64,000 bases of DNA from Bacteroides sp. (GCA_023665145.1 JAMPEM010000006.1:36065-100064); one strand, 5' to 3'. Positions 8,208 through 17,354 are shown, counted from the first letter of the stretch. The notes: generated from the letters alone by a model not told the origin. A program made the numbers and translations.

Positions 8208-8900
8208 ATGGATCATTATAACAGACACAATTACGACGACCCAACCGAACGTCACAGATACAATGAATCCAACCATCATGATTACGATGATAATTATGAT
8301 GACGATTATGACGGAATTGCCCGGGACTCTGAGGCAAATGATGATGACGACCATGACTACTTCAGCGGACCCGACCTCCCCGATCCACCTTCCAAGCAAC
8401 AGAAAAAACCGGTACTGAAACCGGAAGACCCGGATTATTGGGAACAGGATGAATCAGAGTGGGAACACCTAAAGCCATCATCCCCCGTTTCCAAGTGGAT
8501 GATTATTGCCGCTTCGGCCATCGTTCTCGCTCTTTTCATTGCCATCTATCTGAGATACTTCTCCCCCATCAGAGAAGCCGCTACTGAAGTAGGGTATGTG
8601 GAACGGATTGAAACCAGAGGATACATATTCAAGACCATTGAAGGTGTACTCCTTCCTTATAAAGATTTAAAGGACAACAGTCGCACTTATACACACGATT
8701 TCATCTTTACAGCACAAAATAAAGAGGTGGCTTCGAAAATTTACAGTGCAATGATAGAAAACCGGCCTATCCGTGTCACATACAAAGAGTATGCCGCTCC
8801 TCTACCATGGCGGGGTGAATCAAAGATATTGGTAACATCTGCCACTGTAGCAGACCCCACAAAAATCCTTCCTCCCGACCGGCAGCCGCAAGTCCCCTGA
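8208..8900 (+). CDS. Unrecognised bitopic membrane protein with a His/Asp/Tyr-rich acidic N-terminus
   Basis: The 230 residues fall into three parts. Residues 1-70 form a strikingly acidic, low-complexity region packed with Asp, His, Tyr and Asn (runs such as DYDDNYDDDYD and NDDDDHDYF). A Pro-rich linker and a single membrane segment follow (about 98-118, WMIIAASAIVLALFIAIYL). A C-terminal globular part (about 125-215: EVGYVERIETRGYIFKT ... RPIRVTYKEY) is probably outside the cytoplasm. I recall the C-terminal domain as a conserved Bacteroidales protein without assigned function. The N-terminal tract could bind divalent metal or simply be disordered. It is probably co-transcribed with the flippase-like gene. 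Confidence 0.65.
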   Translation: MDHYNRHNYDDPTERHRYNESNHHDYDDNYDDDYDGIARDSEANDDDDHDYFSGPDLPDPPSKQQKKPVLKPEDPDYWEQDESEWEHLKPSSPVSKWMIIAASAIVLALFIAIYLRYFSPIREAATEVGYVERIETRGYIFKTIEGVLLPYKDLKDNSRTYTHDFIFTAQNKEVASKIYSAMIENRPIRVTYKEYAAPLPWRGESKILVTSATVADPTKILPPDRQPQVP

Positions 8901-8905
8901 CAACT

Positions 8906-10921
8906 CTAAATCGAACCCGTACGCATTGCATTGCTGCGATTACGTTTTGATTTCTCCACTGACTTGGGATCAAACGGATTTACCGTCGGATCGAAATAGT
9001 CGTCATCCTCCTCTTCAGTATTCTCAGTCTGCTTCTTACCTCGCTTTCTTACAGAAGGCTTATTCTTCCTGATTGCATCAGGCTTCTGCTTGTCGACAGC
9101 TGTATCATAAAGACTCCACATCTGATCTATCGTCCAATTTTTCTTAAGATTAATTTTTTTTGGATAATAGAACACTATTTCCGGCTGTGTCTGTGAATCA
9201 TAATTCCCGGTATCAAATATTCCGTTGCCATTAGAATCAATAGTCAATCGTGCATAATAAGTACCCGGATTTACATCTTTAAATGTACAATTACCATTCA
9301 TTACCGGTGCTCGCCTTAACGGAGAGTCTGAACTGCTAAGAAGCTCTATAAAGGCCGGAATTGAGTCGTTCAATCCGGTAATGGAGAAATTCAAAATAGA
9401 ATAATCAGACTCCTTCTTTATGGTGAACGACTGATTAATCGGCCCGTTTGAAAGACCGTAAATACTCTGTACACCAAGCGAATCAATCCGTAGACGGTAC
9501 TGCTCACCATATTCCCATGGATGCTTAACGGCATATTTTCGTATTTGCAACGAATCAAGAAGAGTAACGCCTCCAAAATCCGGCACCGTGCTCCACACAG
9601 AGTCAATCAGATGCTCCAAATGCACCGCATCAGAATAAAAAGTCTCCAATGGTTGGTCGGTCTCAAGAATCACCGGAGCATATATATCCATCATTGACGG
9701 TGCTGATACATTAATTGAGAGCAATTCCGGTTTTACTATATCAGTCTCTCCCTCTTTCTTATCTTTCTTTTTTGATGCTTTAGGTTTCTTCACCACAGGC
9801 TTAACAAGCGTAATAGTGTCAACTGCGGCCTCCAAGTCACCATTCCTGAGAACTTTTGTATAGTCAAGACGAAAAGACAGTGTATCGGCTTTAATCATCT
9901 CCGGGTCACGCAGCCAAAACATCAACGTGTCATTTGTGACACTCCGTTCGAGATCATACCAATCATCTGACGGTGATATATTAATTGGTATCAAAGATGG
10001 TGTAACCGGAGATTTGGCATTAAAAACCAAATTAATCTTTGTGGAATCGGGACGCGATGTTGTCACCGGATATTGCTGCTTAAAATTGATATTGAAAAGA
10101 GACAGGAGCAAATCATTGGGCAAGAAACGGGTGCGCATACGATTAACAACAGTATCAATCTGCATTGTCTTCAAGTCATAAATGGTATCCGCTACAGTGA
10201 CTTGCTCTGTCTGTGGCACTACGATTTCAGGATAAAAAGCTATTGATTCCTCCGGATTATCCCATTTAAAATCATTATTCATATCCTGAAGCGCGAATAC
10301 TCTGTAGGGACCCGGCTTTAGACCACGCACCACAAAACGCCCCATCTCATCAGTCTTTGCCACCTTTTCAAATGGTAATGACATAAAAGTTGAATCGGCA
10401 AGAATGGAATGTACTCCCACCAAGACTTGCTTCACAGGCTCCAATGTTGCCGCATCAAACACCATACCGCTGATGCGCAGCGAGTCCAGTTCCGGTCCTG
10501 TAGAGAACGTATAAGTGAACCCCTCAAGAGGGTTTGACTCATTGACATCCTCTATGGCATTGCCGAAATCTATAGTATATGTAGTGTTTGCAAGCAACGT
10601 ATCTTGAAACGTCACCGTGACACGACGACTGCCGTTAGATGACACCCGAGGTGTTCTCACCGATGGTGGTGAAACTGTAACATTTGAAAAGGCATCTTTG
10701 ACGTTTACCAATTCGTTAAAATCTATATTTATAACCCCGGTACTGACATTAGTGGAGCCCGGAGCCGGATTCGATTTTACAAAACGAGGCGGATCTTCAT
10801 CCCTCGGACCTCCTGACGGATTGCCAATCGAGGCACAAGAATAAAGAGATATGAGCACTGCTGCGAGGGCTGAAAATTTAAGCAGCATGTGTAAATTATG
10901 CAAATCAGATGCAATCTTCAT
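8906..10921 (-). CDS. Large Ig-like (BIG_5) lipoprotein
   Basis: About 671 residues from the ATG at 10921. GTG 10942 and ATG 10888 are alternative starts and all keep the lipoprotein signal peptide MLLKFSALAAVLISLYSC, whose Cys is followed by ASIGNPSGGPRDEDPPRF. Next comes a bacterial Ig-like domain (about 45-145: NPAPGSTNVSTGVINIDFNE ... YTFSTGPELDS) and a carboxypeptidase-regulatory-like domain (about 150-235, with GRFVVRGLKPGPYRVFALQD). The C-terminal half has further beta-rich segments, including GTYYARLTIDSNGNGIFDTG, a Ca-binding-like DSNGNG turn. The tail is basic and charged. The family is common in Bacteroidetes with unknown role; it is probably outer-membrane anchored. A TATTTTTG box lies at 10975-10968. 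Confidence 0.8.
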   Translation of the reverse strand: MKIASDLHNLHMLLKFSALAAVLISLYSCASIGNPSGGPRDEDPPRFVKSNPAPGSTNVSTGVINIDFNELVNVKDAFSNVTVSPPSVRTPRVSSNGSRRVTVTFQDTLLANTTYTIDFGNAIEDVNESNPLEGFTYTFSTGPELDSLRISGMVFDAATLEPVKQVLVGVHSILADSTFMSLPFEKVAKTDEMGRFVVRGLKPGPYRVFALQDMNNDFKWDNPEESIAFYPEIVVPQTEQVTVADTIYDLKTMQIDTVVNRMRTRFLPNDLLLSLFNINFKQQYPVTTSRPDSTKINLVFNAKSPVTPSLIPINISPSDDWYDLERSVTNDTLMFWLRDPEMIKADTLSFRLDYTKVLRNGDLEAAVDTITLVKPVVKKPKASKKKDKKEGETDIVKPELLSINVSAPSMMDIYAPVILETDQPLETFYSDAVHLEHLIDSVWSTVPDFGGVTLLDSLQIRKYAVKHPWEYGEQYRLRIDSLGVQSIYGLSNGPINQSFTIKKESDYSILNFSITGLNDSIPAFIELLSSSDSPLRRAPVMNGNCTFKDVNPGTYYARLTIDSNGNGIFDTGNYDSQTQPEIVFYYPKKINLKKNWTIDQMWSLYDTAVDKQKPDAIRKNKPSVRKRGKKQTENTEEEDDDYFDPTVNPFDPKSVEKSKRNRSNAMRTGSI

Positions 10922-10967
10922 TGAAACATGATTTTTAGCCACAAGGCTATATCGAGCAAATCGGCTT

Positions 10968-10975
10968 CAAAAATA
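10968..10975 (-). promoter_or_regulatory. Promoter -7 box of the Ig-like lipoprotein gene
   Basis: TATTTTTG read on the minus strand; no clear -33 element at the usual spacing. Confidence 0.4.
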
Positions 10976-11070
10976 ACAAAAAACCGGGACATATTCCCTC
11001 AAAAACAAGAAAAAAAAGCATTAAATGCATTTTAAAGCCTCAAAATGCGTCATACCTCAAAAAAAAATGG

Positions 11071-11078
11071 TATATTTG
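11071..11078 (+). promoter_or_regulatory. Promoter -7 box of secDF
   Basis: TATATTTG about 90 nt before the secDF start. No convincing -33 element at 19-21 nt. The leader contains a small hairpin, ATTGTG pairing with CACAAT. Confidence 0.5.
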
Positions 11079-11165
11079 CGAGCTGAAAAGTATTGTGCTA
11101 AAAACACAATGCCTATAAAAAGCACCTTTAACTTAAAAAAAATTAAATAAAATAACATAAAAACA

Positions 11166-14135
11166 ATGCAGAACAAAGGGTTTATCAGCACCATTGCCGT
11201 CCTTTTGGTACTTATCTGCGGCTTTTATATTTCCTTTTCTTTTGTAACCTCCCATTGGGAAAAGAAAGCTGAGGAATATGCCCGGACAGTTTCCAAAACC
11301 TCGGACGTTACCAATGATGAGTACAAACGCAGTTTGAAGCAATTCAATGACTCAATCGACAAAGAAAAAGTTTACCTGAACTACACCTATAATCAGGTAC
11401 GCAAAATGGAAATCGGTATGGGTCTTGACTTGAAAGGCGGTATGAACGTCGTACTTGAAATTTCAGTCCCGGACATCCTTCGCCAGTACGCAGCCGGTGA
11501 TCAGCAACTTAAAACCATCAACGATGCTATTCGCAAAGCTGAGGCTGAAGGTGTCAAGGGTAGTGATAAGGGTTTCATCTCAAAAGTGGCATCCTTTATC
11601 CAGCCCGGAGCCATGGCTTCACTCTTCTCACGCGAAGGTGAATTCCTTGGTGAACTCAAGTCAAATTCCAACAACGCCCAAGTAACAGAAGCTCTTGAAA
11701 AGCAAGTCAACAGTCAGGTTGATGCCGCTTTCAACATCTTCCGTACCCGTATCGACCAATTTGGTGTCGTTGCGCCTAACATCCAGAAACTGCAAGACAA
11801 AAACGGTCAGATTCTTCTTGAGCTCCCCGGTGTCAAAGAACCGGAACGTGTCACTGAGTTGCTGCAATCCTCAGCAAATCTCGAATTCTTTGAAGTCTAT
11901 AACTACAAAGAAATCGCGGCAGACCTCAACGCATTTGCCACCGCTTATGCTGCTCAGGACACTGTAGCTCACACTAATATTATCGCTCTGCTTGGCGGCT
12001 CCCAGAGACCCGATTCTCCAGTTATCGGTCTCGTTTCTCCCGACAACAAAGCGAAGGTAGATAGCATCCTCGCTTCACCTCTTGCCAAGGCTAAACTTCC
12101 CTCTGACTTCTCAGCCGTTTGGCAGAAAAAACCGGTTGAACTTCCCGTAGCTGACAAAAACGGCAACCCTGTAAAGAAAAGCAACGGTGAATATAAAACC
12201 ACACCTTACTGGCAGCTCGTAGCCCTTAAAGGCGAGCCCGTGCTCGAAGGTGACGCTGTGACTTCAGCCACATCGGAATATGACAAAATGCAGGGTAACA
12301 TGGTCAACATGAAGATGAGCGAACGCGGTGGTCAAGAATGGGCTACTGTAACACGCAACAACATCGGCCGCCCTATCGCAATCGTGCTTGACAACTCTGT
12401 CTATTCATTCCCCAACGTTCAGAACGAAATCACAGGCGGTTCTTCTCAAATCACCGGCAACTTCACCCCCGAAGAAGCGAACGACCTTGCAAACGTCCTC
12501 AAGAGCGGTAAGATGTCCGCAAAAGTTGACGTTGTCAGCAACAACGTAATCGGCCCGTCTCTCGGTGCCGAGGCTGTTCAACAAGGTTTCCTCTCCTTCG
12601 TCGTAGCAATCGTGTTGCTGATGATTTTCATGATTGCCATCTACGGTTTCATCCCGGGTCTGGTAGCTAACGTAGGTCTTATCCTTAACCTCTACTTCAC
12701 ACTCGGTATCCTCGCTTCACTTCAAGCAGTCCTCACACTATCCGGTATCGCCGGTATCGTACTCGCGCTCGGTATGGCTGTCGATGCCAATGTGCTTATC
12801 TTCGAACGCACTAAAGAGGAACTCGCCTTGGGCAAGAAGCTGCGTCAGGCTATCTCGGAAGGTTACAAAAACGCCTTCTCCGCAATCTTTGACTCCAACC
12901 TTACTTCCGTCATCACAGGTATAATCCTGCTAATCTTCGGTTCAGGTCCCATCAAAGGTTTTGCAACAACCCTTATCATCGGCCTTGTTTGTTCATTCTT
13001 TACAGCTGTCTTCCTGACCCGTATCGCATTTGAACTCATCACAGCCAACGGTCGCTGCGCAAACATGACATTCTCAACCGCTATTAGCCGCAATTGGTTC
13101 AAAAATTCAAAAATCAACTTCCTCGGACAATGGCGCGTAAGCTCAGCTATCTGGGTAACACTGATTGTTATCTCAATCGCATCTCTCGCCATCCGCGGCA
13201 TGAATCAGGGCATTGACTTCTCCGGTGGTCGCAACTATGTTGTTCAACTCAACAAGAACATCAATCCTTCAGACATCCAGAACCACCTGCTCGAGAAATT
13301 CCAAACTGCAGCCAACGACAAGACCGTTTCTTTAGGTGTTATAACTATCGATACCCCCTCAAAAGTACGTATCTCCACCAATTATAAAATCAAAGAGAAC
13401 GGTGAAGGTATCGAAAATGAAATCACCGACCTCCTTTACACATCACTGCAGTCAGCTCCCGGCAATCCTCTGGGCAACATGAGCAAAGAAGAATTTGCTG
13501 TAGCAGACGAAGCTCACGGTATAATCTCAATCCAGAAAGTCGGTCCCTCTGTGGCTGATGACATGAAGAGAGACGCTTACTGGGCTGTCAGCATCGCTGT
13601 CCTCTGTATGTTCCTCTACATTTTGCTCAGATTCCGCAATATCGCATTCTCTGTAGGTGCCGTTTGCGCCGTAGCGCTCACAGCATTCCTTATCATCGGA
13701 TTCTATTCCGTATGCTGGGGATTCCTCCCATTCTCTATGGAGATTGACCAATCCTTTATTGCAGCAGTCCTTACTATCATCGGTTATCAGATTAACGACA
13801 CCGTGGTGGTATTCGACCGAATCCGTGAAATGATGAAGATTTATCCCAAAGAAGACAGATTCTTGACATTCAATAAATCGCTCAACCAAACCTTGAGCCG
13901 TACATTGATGACATCAATATCTACTCTTCTCGTGCTTCTCTGCATCTTCTTCCTCGGTGGTGATACTATCAGATCATTCACTTTCGCAATGATATTCGGT
14001 GTCATCGTAGGTACATTCTGCTCTATCTATTGTGCTGCACCTATCGCTTACAACATCTTGAAACGTTCCAACGCTAAAGCTGCTGCGAAAGAGTCTGTCA
14101 CTCCCGTCCAAAAAGGCAACCGCAGATTCAATTGA
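11166..14135 (+). CDS. secDF: Protein translocase subunit SecDF (fused)
   Basis: The 989-residue fusion combines SecD (about 1-640) and SecF (about 650-975), as usual in Bacteroidetes. SecDF uses the proton gradient to pull preproteins through SecYEG on the periplasmic side. Visible features are the N-terminal membrane segment, the SecD motif GLDLKGGMNVVLE, the large periplasmic P1 domain, GMAVDANVLIFERTKEE in SecD, GIDFSGGRNYVVQL starting SecF and ITSIGYQINDTVVVFDRIRE-like motifs near 870. Two sets of membrane spans are present. The gene stands alone and ends in a strong terminator. secA is elsewhere in the window. Confidence 0.96.
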   Translation: MQNKGFISTIAVLLVLICGFYISFSFVTSHWEKKAEEYARTVSKTSDVTNDEYKRSLKQFNDSIDKEKVYLNYTYNQVRKMEIGMGLDLKGGMNVVLEISVPDILRQYAAGDQQLKTINDAIRKAEAEGVKGSDKGFISKVASFIQPGAMASLFSREGEFLGELKSNSNNAQVTEALEKQVNSQVDAAFNIFRTRIDQFGVVAPNIQKLQDKNGQILLELPGVKEPERVTELLQSSANLEFFEVYNYKEIAADLNAFATAYAAQDTVAHTNIIALLGGSQRPDSPVIGLVSPDNKAKVDSILASPLAKAKLPSDFSAVWQKKPVELPVADKNGNPVKKSNGEYKTTPYWQLVALKGEPVLEGDAVTSATSEYDKMQGNMVNMKMSERGGQEWATVTRNNIGRPIAIVLDNSVYSFPNVQNEITGGSSQITGNFTPEEANDLANVLKSGKMSAKVDVVSNNVIGPSLGAEAVQQGFLSFVVAIVLLMIFMIAIYGFIPGLVANVGLILNLYFTLGILASLQAVLTLSGIAGIVLALGMAVDANVLIFERTKEELALGKKLRQAISEGYKNAFSAIFDSNLTSVITGIILLIFGSGPIKGFATTLIIGLVCSFFTAVFLTRIAFELITANGRCANMTFSTAISRNWFKNSKINFLGQWRVSSAIWVTLIVISIASLAIRGMNQGIDFSGGRNYVVQLNKNINPSDIQNHLLEKFQTAANDKTVSLGVITIDTPSKVRISTNYKIKENGEGIENEITDLLYTSLQSAPGNPLGNMSKEEFAVADEAHGIISIQKVGPSVADDMKRDAYWAVSIAVLCMFLYILLRFRNIAFSVGAVCAVALTAFLIIGFYSVCWGFLPFSMEIDQSFIAAVLTIIGYQINDTVVVFDRIREMMKIYPKEDRFLTFNKSLNQTLSRTLMTSISTLLVLLCIFFLGGDTIRSFTFAMIFGVIVGTFCSIYCAAPIAYNILKRSNAKAAAKESVTPVQKGNRRFN

Positions 14136-14188
14136 TTTCATAAGTCAATTCATCGTGTTGACTTAAATTGATAATAATATTTTAATCC

Positions 14189-14226
14189 GACCGGCAAACG
14201 CTTGAAAGCGTTTGCCGGTCTTTTTC
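14189..14226 (+). terminator. Rho-independent terminator of secDF
   Basis: GACCGGCAAACGCTT pairs with AAGCGTTTGCCGGTC across a minimal loop (14189-14220), followed by CTTTTTC. It is very stable and lies 53 bp after the secDF stop. Confidence 0.9.
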
Positions 14227-14349
14227 ATTTAATTGTTACTGCACTGAACCATTAGTCCAAGACATAAGTTATTACTAAAGAACACTGACCGGGATAATTA
14301 TATCTTTAACCAATCACATAACCCCGTCGGATAAATTAAACTTTCAGCT

Positions 14350-15069
14350 ATGAAAAAGATATTTAAATTTACGCTTTTGGGAATCACAACCCTTACATTC
14401 TCCGCTATCACTGGAGCGCATACTCTCGCCACAACTATTAACGAAGACAAACCAGTTATTCCGCAAAATAATCAATTAGTAAATCCGATAGAACTCTCCG
14501 GCCAAGACCTTATCACAAAAGTCTATGGAATTATTGAACCAAGCAATGCTGTTACAAAGCAGGATTGTATCCAAAATTGCATCTCTTTGACAAATCTTAC
14601 CCCATCTGAAGACGAGTTCGGACTTTGGCTTGAAGACACAGACGGATATATACCATCATGTTACGGCATATCACCAAAAACATCAGCTTTGGCCGCTTAT
14701 GACAATAATCAACTCGAAAATTACGAATATTTCTTTATCTTCCCTTACAGCGCCGGAGAACGTGAAGCCACAAACCTTCGTCAAGCACAATTTTGCGGTT
14801 CCCTATTGCAAGAGTTAAAAGACCTCGGACTTGATATGGCTGCATCTCAAACAACTGACGCACTGTTTGATGTGACAGGAGACAACAATAATGACTTAGT
14901 GGAAATCCGCCTTATAGACGAAACAGACAATTCTACAAAGGACAATTCTCAAATTCAATTGACGGACAATCAATTAGCAGGAACCACTAATGCTCTCCGT
15001 CATTTTCCCGGAGCCGGACGATTTATCCTTATCCTGACAATTGACCCCGGTGCATCAACACCGGCATGA
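14350..15069 (+). CDS. Unrecognised secreted protein
   Basis: A 239-residue product with a clear N-terminal signal peptide (MKKIFKFTLLGITTLTFSAITGA, cleavage near AHT or LAT). The mature part is acidic and Asn/Asp/Thr-rich, with three Cys (two as DCIQNC near residue 74) and a C-terminal hydrophobic stretch (GRFILILTI) before a short Pro tail. I see no known domain. It is isolated between the secDF terminator and a convergent gene, with a weak TATCTTTA box at 14301-14308. Codon use looks somewhat richer in A/T than its neighbours. Function is unknown; export to the periplasm or surface is inferred from the signal peptide. Confidence 0.65.
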   Translation: MKKIFKFTLLGITTLTFSAITGAHTLATTINEDKPVIPQNNQLVNPIELSGQDLITKVYGIIEPSNAVTKQDCIQNCISLTNLTPSEDEFGLWLEDTDGYIPSCYGISPKTSALAAYDNNQLENYEYFFIFPYSAGEREATNLRQAQFCGSLLQELKDLGLDMAASQTTDALFDVTGDNNNDLVEIRLIDETDNSTKDNSQIQLTDNQLAGTTNALRHFPGAGRFILILTIDPGASTPA

Positions 15070-15084
15070 AATCGCATTTAATTA

Positions 15085-15456
15085 TTATTTGAAAACAAAA
15101 TATACAGCAAGTATTAAACACACAAACGCTGCAAAATGATTCCAATGCAATGATTCCCCCTTAAAGAATACCACAGTAAAAACAGTAAAAACCACAAGCG
15201 TGATTGTCTCTTGAATTACCTTCAGCTGCATCAACGAGAAAGGACCGCCATTACCATGAAAACCTATCCTGTTGGCCGGAACCTGACAAAAATATTCCAA
15301 CAATGCTATACCCCATGAAATCAATATCACGAAAATCAACGGGGTGGAATTATTTATCCAATTGAGTTGCTGCATCTTTAAATGTCCATACCACGCAAAG
15401 GTCATGAAAACATTAGCAACAACAAGCAAAACCACCGTATAAATTGCTGTCGTCAT
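15085..15456 (-). CDS. DUF486 (DMT-superfamily related) small membrane protein
   Basis: The 123 residues contain four membrane segments (about 5-22, 38-55, 78-97, 105-122). The signatures FMTFAWYGHLK, ISWGIALLEYFCQVPANRIG and SLMQLKVIQETITLVVFTVF identify the DUF486 family, half-size relatives of drug/metabolite transporters that probably act as dimers. The substrate is unknown. It lies 18 bp downstream of the carbonic anhydrase gene in the same orientation, so they are likely co-transcribed. Confidence 0.88.
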   Translation of the reverse strand: MTTAIYTVVLLVVANVFMTFAWYGHLKMQQLNWINNSTPLIFVILISWGIALLEYFCQVPANRIGFHGNGGPFSLMQLKVIQETITLVVFTVFTVVFFKGESLHWNHFAAFVCLILAVYFVFK

Positions 15457-15474
15457 TTCAGTACTATTCCCGAA

Positions 15475-16029
15475 TTATTCATTCTCAACTACCGGCATTA
15501 AAGCACCTGTCTCCGTCTGCATAACATATCCACTCACAGCCACTCCGGAAGGTGGCATCAACGGATGATGCTTAATCAAATCCACAGTCTCGGCAACAGC
15601 CATCCGAGTATCCTCAAATCCATGAAGCCAACCGTCAAGGTCTATGCCACAATGGCGCATCAAATCAATATGCTCATCGCTCACACCCCTACTACGCATC
15701 ATCTCCAACATCTCTGCCGAATCCATACCCTGAACGCCGCATCCCGTATGTCCTATAACCATTATCTCATTGACACCCAATTCATACACAGCTATCAAAA
15801 GGGAACGCATAGTTGAATCAAACGGATTCGTAATAGTGGCACCCGCATTCTTGATAATTTTCACATCTCCATTACGGATTCCAAGTGCTGCCGGCAATAA
15901 TTCCACCAATCGCGTATCCATACACGATACAATCGCTATCTTCTTATCCGGGTATTTATCCGTCGCAAACTTCTCATACCCTCGCGTTTCTACAAACCTC
16001 CTGTTAAATTCAAGAATCTCCTTAATCAT
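15475..16029 (-). CDS. Beta-class carbonic anhydrase
   Basis: Interconverts CO2 and bicarbonate using one zinc per subunit. The 184 residues hold the ligand motifs CMDTR (about 37-41: Cys ligand and the Asp-Arg dyad) and GHTGCGV (about 94-100: His and Cys ligands), plus IIKNAGA. The protein is compact, like the smaller beta-CA clade. An ATG at 16029 is chosen because the promoter (TTTG 16084-16081, 20 nt, TAATTTTG 16060-16053) would exclude the upstream extension to 16083. In a CO2-dependent anaerobe it would feed carboxylation steps on the way to succinate. Confidence 0.92.
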   Translation of the reverse strand: MIKEILEFNRRFVETRGYEKFATDKYPDKKIAIVSCMDTRLVELLPAALGIRNGDVKIIKNAGATITNPFDSTMRSLLIAVYELGVNEIMVIGHTGCGVQGMDSAEMLEMMRSRGVSDEHIDLMRHCGIDLDGWLHGFEDTRMAVAETVDLIKHHPLMPPSGVAVSGYVMQTETGALMPVVENE

Positions 16030-16052
16030 TGCTGTAATTTGATTTGATATTG

Positions 16053-16084
16053 CAAAATTACAATATTTTAATAAAACAGACAAA
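16053..16084 (-). promoter_or_regulatory. Promoter of carbonic anhydrase/DUF486
   Basis: TTTG (16084-16081), 20 nt, TAATTTTG (16060-16053): a full consensus match that fixes the start at 16029. Confidence 0.75.
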
Positions 16085-16177
16085 CCCTCGAAACCATCAA
16101 ACCCTTATTTTCACCCCATATATCAATTGCAATTTCACTCCTTCCCTCCAAAATCTTGAAAAAATTCCTTAATTATT

Positions 16178-16209
16178 GTTGCACAAAGTCTAAAAAATAG
16201 CTAATTTTG
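16178..16209 (+). promoter_or_regulatory. Promoter of sdhCAB
   Basis: GTTG (16178-16181), 20 nt, TAATTTTG (16202-16209), about 115 nt before the sdhC ATG. Confidence 0.7.
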
Positions 16210-16211
16210 CA

Positions 16212-16266
16212 CACTAATACGCCCTATATCCACTTGTCCTCACCGACAAGTAAATGGTGCGTAGTG
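16212..16266 (+). promoter_or_regulatory. Structured leader of sdhCAB
   Basis: Outer stem: CAC (16212-16214) plus TACGC (16218-16222) pairing with GCGTAGTG (16259-16266), leaving a 3-nt bulge. Inner stem: ACTTGTC (16232-16238) pairing with GACAAGT (16245-16251). It begins at the expected transcription start and could be a regulatory or stabilising 5' structure. Confidence 0.45.
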
Positions 16267-16325
16267 CCAATTTATACGCTTAAAATATTAACAATAAATA
16301 ACTTAACTTCTAATTCAGAACTGCT

Positions 16326-17342
16326 ATGTGGTTATCAAGCTCATCTGTAGGACGTAAGTTTGTCATGGCTCTTTCGGGCGCATTCCTCGTCCTATTCGTC
16401 ACTTTCCACTGTTTGATGAATTCCATAGCCATCTGCTGGCCCACCGCCTACAACTCCATCTGCGAGTTCCTCGGTGCTAACTGGTATGCTCTCGCTGCCT
16501 CAGCTGTATTGGCTCTATTCATCTTAATTCACATTATCTACGCTGTAATGCTTACGGTTCAAAATCGTAACGCCCGCGGTAAAGAACGCTATTGTGTTTC
16601 TCACCGCCCAAAATCAGTAGAATGGTCATCCCAGAACATGTTCGTGCTCGGTATCGTTATCCTCGCATTCCTTATCGTTCACCTCATCCAATTCTGGGCT
16701 AAAATGCAGCTCGCTGAAATTGCTGACTGCGTTGATGCAATTCCTCCTGCTGCAGGTACACTCTTCCTTCAGGAAGCTTTCTCCTGCTATTGGACTCCAA
16801 TCATCTACATCATCGGATTCATCGCACTCTGGTTCCACATGAATCACGGATTCTGGTCAATGTTCCAATCAATCGGTTGGGATAACAACATCTGGATTCC
16901 CCGTCTCAAATGTATCTCATGCTGGTGGGTGACCATCGTTACAGCTCTCTTCGTCGCTCAGGCTATTGTCTTCACTGTTCGCGCTAACGAAAAATACTAT
17001 CTGACCAACGAAGACCTCCGCGACCAATACAAAGACATGATTATGCCCATGATTGAACATGACTTCGGTCCCGATGCCGTTCAAATGGGCAAAGCTATCG
17101 AAAATATGCCTTACGCTCAGGTATCTCAAGGACTCCGTCAGATGAACGACCAGATGAGCGCACAGCTTCAGCAAATGAACACACCACAGGTGCAGCAGAT
17201 GATTAAATCACAACCCGACGGTGAAAAACAGCTCGAAGATATGGCTAACAAAGCTGCCGGACTTAAAACTGCAGTCAAATTCCTCGACTACCTTGAGCAA
17301 GGCGATCCTCAACAACCATCCATGTCCAACCCCAACATTTAA
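16326..17342 (+). CDS. sdhC: Succinate dehydrogenase/fumarate reductase cytochrome b subunit with long C-terminal extension
   Basis: The membrane anchor carries heme b and the quinone site for the flavoprotein/Fe-S pair encoded next. Residues 1-220 match the five-helix Bacteroidetes subunit: VGRKFVMALSGAFLVLF, ICEFLGANWYALA, HIIYAVMLTVQNRNARG, HMNHGFWSMFQSIGWDNN and a last helix at about 199-219. Candidate heme-ligand His residues are at 28, 69, 119 and 171/174. The product is 338 residues long, whereas relatives I know are about 220-235. The extra 119-residue tail is hydrophilic, rich in Met and Gln (for example RQMNDQMSAQLQQMNTPQVQ) and probably cytoplasmic. It starts the sdhCAB operon. Confidence 0.9.
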   Translation: MWLSSSSVGRKFVMALSGAFLVLFVTFHCLMNSIAICWPTAYNSICEFLGANWYALAASAVLALFILIHIIYAVMLTVQNRNARGKERYCVSHRPKSVEWSSQNMFVLGIVILAFLIVHLIQFWAKMQLAEIADCVDAIPPAAGTLFLQEAFSCYWTPIIYIIGFIALWFHMNHGFWSMFQSIGWDNNIWIPRLKCISCWWVTIVTALFVAQAIVFTVRANEKYYLTNEDLRDQYKDMIMPMIEHDFGPDAVQMGKAIENMPYAQVSQGLRQMNDQMSAQLQQMNTPQVQQMIKSQPDGEKQLEDMANKAAGLKTAVKFLDYLEQGDPQQPSMSNPNI

Positions 17343-17354
17343 TCTCTAAGCGAT

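Noticed and set aside
11101-11165. Riboswitch in the secDF leader
   Set aside because: Only one weak 6-bp stem is visible and the rest is A-rich unstructured sequence.
13527-13889. Antisense ORFs inside secDF, sdhA and secA
   Set aside because: Shadow frames of well-supported genes with acidic or Val/Phe-rich artefact composition and no starts or promoters of their own.
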